6,938 nt of DNA from Thermoleophilia bacterium (GTDB taxonomy: Bacteria > Actinomycetota > Thermoleophilia > Gaiellales > JAICJC01). Below the pieces are notes generated by a model that searched no databases, was not told the DNA's origin, and saw only the letters and a program-made list of their open reading frames with translations. Positions 6,375 through 6,938 of this stretch are shown piece by piece; position 1 is the first letter of the stretch; each line of letters starts with the position of its first letter. The translations under genes were made by a program, and so were the position numbers. The stretch spans positions 1 to 6,938 of the forward strand of contig JAICJM010000201.1 of assembly GCA_025928435.1 (NCBI GenBank), read 5' to 3'.

Positions 6375-6380
6375 TATGAT
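6375..6380 (+). promoter_or_regulatory. Candidate -10 element for the sigma factor transcript
   Basis: TATGAT differs from the TATAAT consensus at one base and stands out in this GC-rich DNA. No good -35 lies at 16-18 bases (TATCCA at 6352-6357 is weak; TTGGGC at 6346-6351 is too far at 23 bases). If used, transcription would start near 6387 and leave a leader of about 230 bases before the sigma gene. Confidence 0.5.
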
Positions 6381-6386
6381 GGGCCT

Positions 6387-6617
6387 GCGGTCACCCCCAC
6401 ACGGTGTGTCCTCCCAGGGCGGAGGCGTGTGGAGAGGGCGGCAGAAGGTCGCCGGCGGTAGGGGTCACCGACCGGTGAGAAATCAGTGCGGCGCAAATCC
6501 GCTATCAACACCCATGGCGTAGAGAAAGCGTCAGGCGGGGAATAGCCTGTCTGCGGCGAACGTTATGCAGGCAACGGATCCAGGGAACCTTTCAGGAGTC
6601 TGAGGAGTTGATGAGGA
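6387..6617 (+). promoter_or_regulatory. Structured 5' leader of the sigma factor gene, family unknown
   Basis: The stretch holds many short inverted repeats. The strongest is CCACACG (6397-6403) with CGTGTGG (6426-6432), enclosing CCTCC (6410-6414) with GGAGG (6421-6425). Others are 6437-6442/6448-6453, TCACC 6465-6469/GGTGA 6474-6478, GCGG 6488-6491/CCGC 6499-6502, 6515-6520/6528-6533, CAGGC 6532-6536/GCCTG 6545-6549, CGTT 6561-6564/AACG 6573-6576 and 6590-6595/6600-6605. Some segments have two possible partners: GGTGA can pair with TCACC at 6391-6395 or 6465-6469, and GCCTG with CAGGC at 6532-6536 or 6568-6572. That is typical of a switching leader but can also occur by chance in GC-rich DNA. 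I do not recognise a riboswitch, 6S, tmRNA, SRP or RNase P signature. No intrinsic terminator was seen inside it. Confidence 0.45.
6602..6607 (+). promoter_or_regulatory. Ribosome binding site of the sigma factor gene
   Basis: GAGGAG lies 10 bases before the ATG at 6618. A closer ATG at 6611 opens a frame that stops after four codons, so 6618 is the start. Part of the site can pair within the hairpin 6590-6595/6600-6605. Confidence 0.65.
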
Positions 6618-6938
6618 ATGACTGACCAGCTCATCATCGAGCCCGAAGCGCGGCTCTTGGTGGAGCTTGGACAGGAGCGGGGTCTCGTGTACGAGGACGA
6701 GCTGGCCGGTCTCGCGCTCGAGCTGGACCTCGAGGCCGACGATGTGCAGGCGCTGCGCGACGAGCTCGCCCAGCTCGGTGTGGACATCGTCGATCCCCCC
6801 GCGCCTGAGGAGCGTATCGAGGTCGTCGAGGTCGAGATCGCGACGACGAACAGCCTTGACCTCTTCCTGCGCCAGGCGGGCCGCTACCCGCTGCTGACGA
6901 AGGACGAGGAGGTCATGCTGGCGAAGCGCATCGAGGCC
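6618..6938 (+). CDS. Sigma-70 family RNA polymerase sigma factor (N-terminal part)
   Basis: The first 107 codons are present and the gene runs off the window. Residues about 9-56 (from ARLLVELGQERGL to LGVDIVD) resemble sigma region 1.1 as seen in primary sigma factors: a small acidic helical domain that keeps free sigma off DNA. After an acidic linker, residues about 77-107 (NSLDLFLRQAGRYPLLTKDE, then EVMLAKRIEA) match region 1.2, where most primary sigmas read like YLREIG-PLLT-EEE-LAKRIE. Regions 2 to 4 lie outside, so whether this is the housekeeping factor or a close paralogue cannot be decided. The start at 6618 is set by GAGGAG 10 bases upstream and an in-frame TGA at 6612-6614. It has its own promoter candidate and a long leader, so it is probably a separate unit from the hydrolase gene. 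Confidence 0.88.
   Translation, partial: MTDQLIIEPEARLLVELGQERGLVYEDELAGLALELDLEADDVQALRDELAQLGVDIVDPPAPEERIEVVEVEIATTNSLDLFLRQAGRYPLLTKDEEVMLAKRIEA

Noticed and set aside
6376..6522. 48-codon open frame in the sigma leader, starting ATG ATG
   Set aside because: Its ATG overlaps the predicted -10 and has no ribosome site, and the frame runs through the strongest hairpin. The peptide has no recognisable features. Kept only as a remote possibility.
6470..6605. Cobalamin riboswitch
   Set aside because: CCGGTGAGAA followed by TGCGG, and TCAGGAG near the end, recall the B12-box region. The expected GCCACTGG and the ordered core were not found, and a sigma gene is an unlikely target. Similarity judged to be chance.

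Overview
The window looks like a stretch of a high-GC actinobacterial chromosome carrying the upstream end of the division and cell wall (dcw) cluster. Several traits suggest a deep-branching actinobacterium of the Thermoleophilia type (Gaiellales/Solirubrobacterales-like): very high GC, frequent GTG starts, a MurE with the meso-diaminopimelate motif DNPR, an RsmH with a CxC...CxC C-terminal segment, and a sigma factor whose first conserved region reads TTNSLDLFLRQ. The placement is inference from family memory, not from a search.

Region 1 (1-5073, minus strand) reads, in transcription order, mraZ, rsmH, ftsL-like, ftsI, murE and the first codons of murF. Spacing is tight. rsmH starts inside mraZ, rsmH/ftsL and ftsL/ftsI overlap by 4 bases (GTGA), ftsI and murE are 13 bases apart, and murE/murF overlap by 4 bases (ATGA). 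This looks like one translationally coupled operon. It covers a regulator (MraZ), a 16S rRNA methyltransferase (RsmH), the septal PG synthase FtsI with its small membrane partner, and the cytoplasmic Mur ligases that make the peptide stem. A good promoter precedes mraZ (-35 TTGCAA, 17-base spacer, -10 TATTGT). Four TGGGN-type boxes at exact 10-base steps overlap it, which is the known MraZ operator pattern, so the operon is probably autoregulated.

Region 2 (5074-5211) is the rest of the divergent intergenic space. It ends in an extended -10 promoter (TGG-TAAAGT) for the plus-strand gene. The promoter is so close to the ATG that the mRNA is predicted to be leaderless, and it is embedded in a perfect 7-base inverted repeat.

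Region 3 (5212-6339, plus strand) encodes a secreted coiled-coil NlpC/P60 peptidase, a likely cell wall hydrolase of the PcsB/RipC type. PG synthesis and PG hydrolysis thus diverge from one control region.

Region 4 (6340-6617) has no convincing gene. It holds a GC-rich hairpin, a TATGAT -10 element and about 230 bases rich in inverted repeats that look like a structured 5' leader. I could not match this leader to any RNA family I know, and it is the least explained element in the window. Region 5 (6618-6938) is the start of a sigma-70 family factor with a region 1.1-like N-terminus, cut by the window edge.

No mobile element, CRISPR array, tRNA or rRNA was seen. Most of the window is conventional. 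The points of interest are the control regions (MraZ boxes, leaderless hydrolase promoter, sigma leader) and a His/Lys-rich insert in FtsI.
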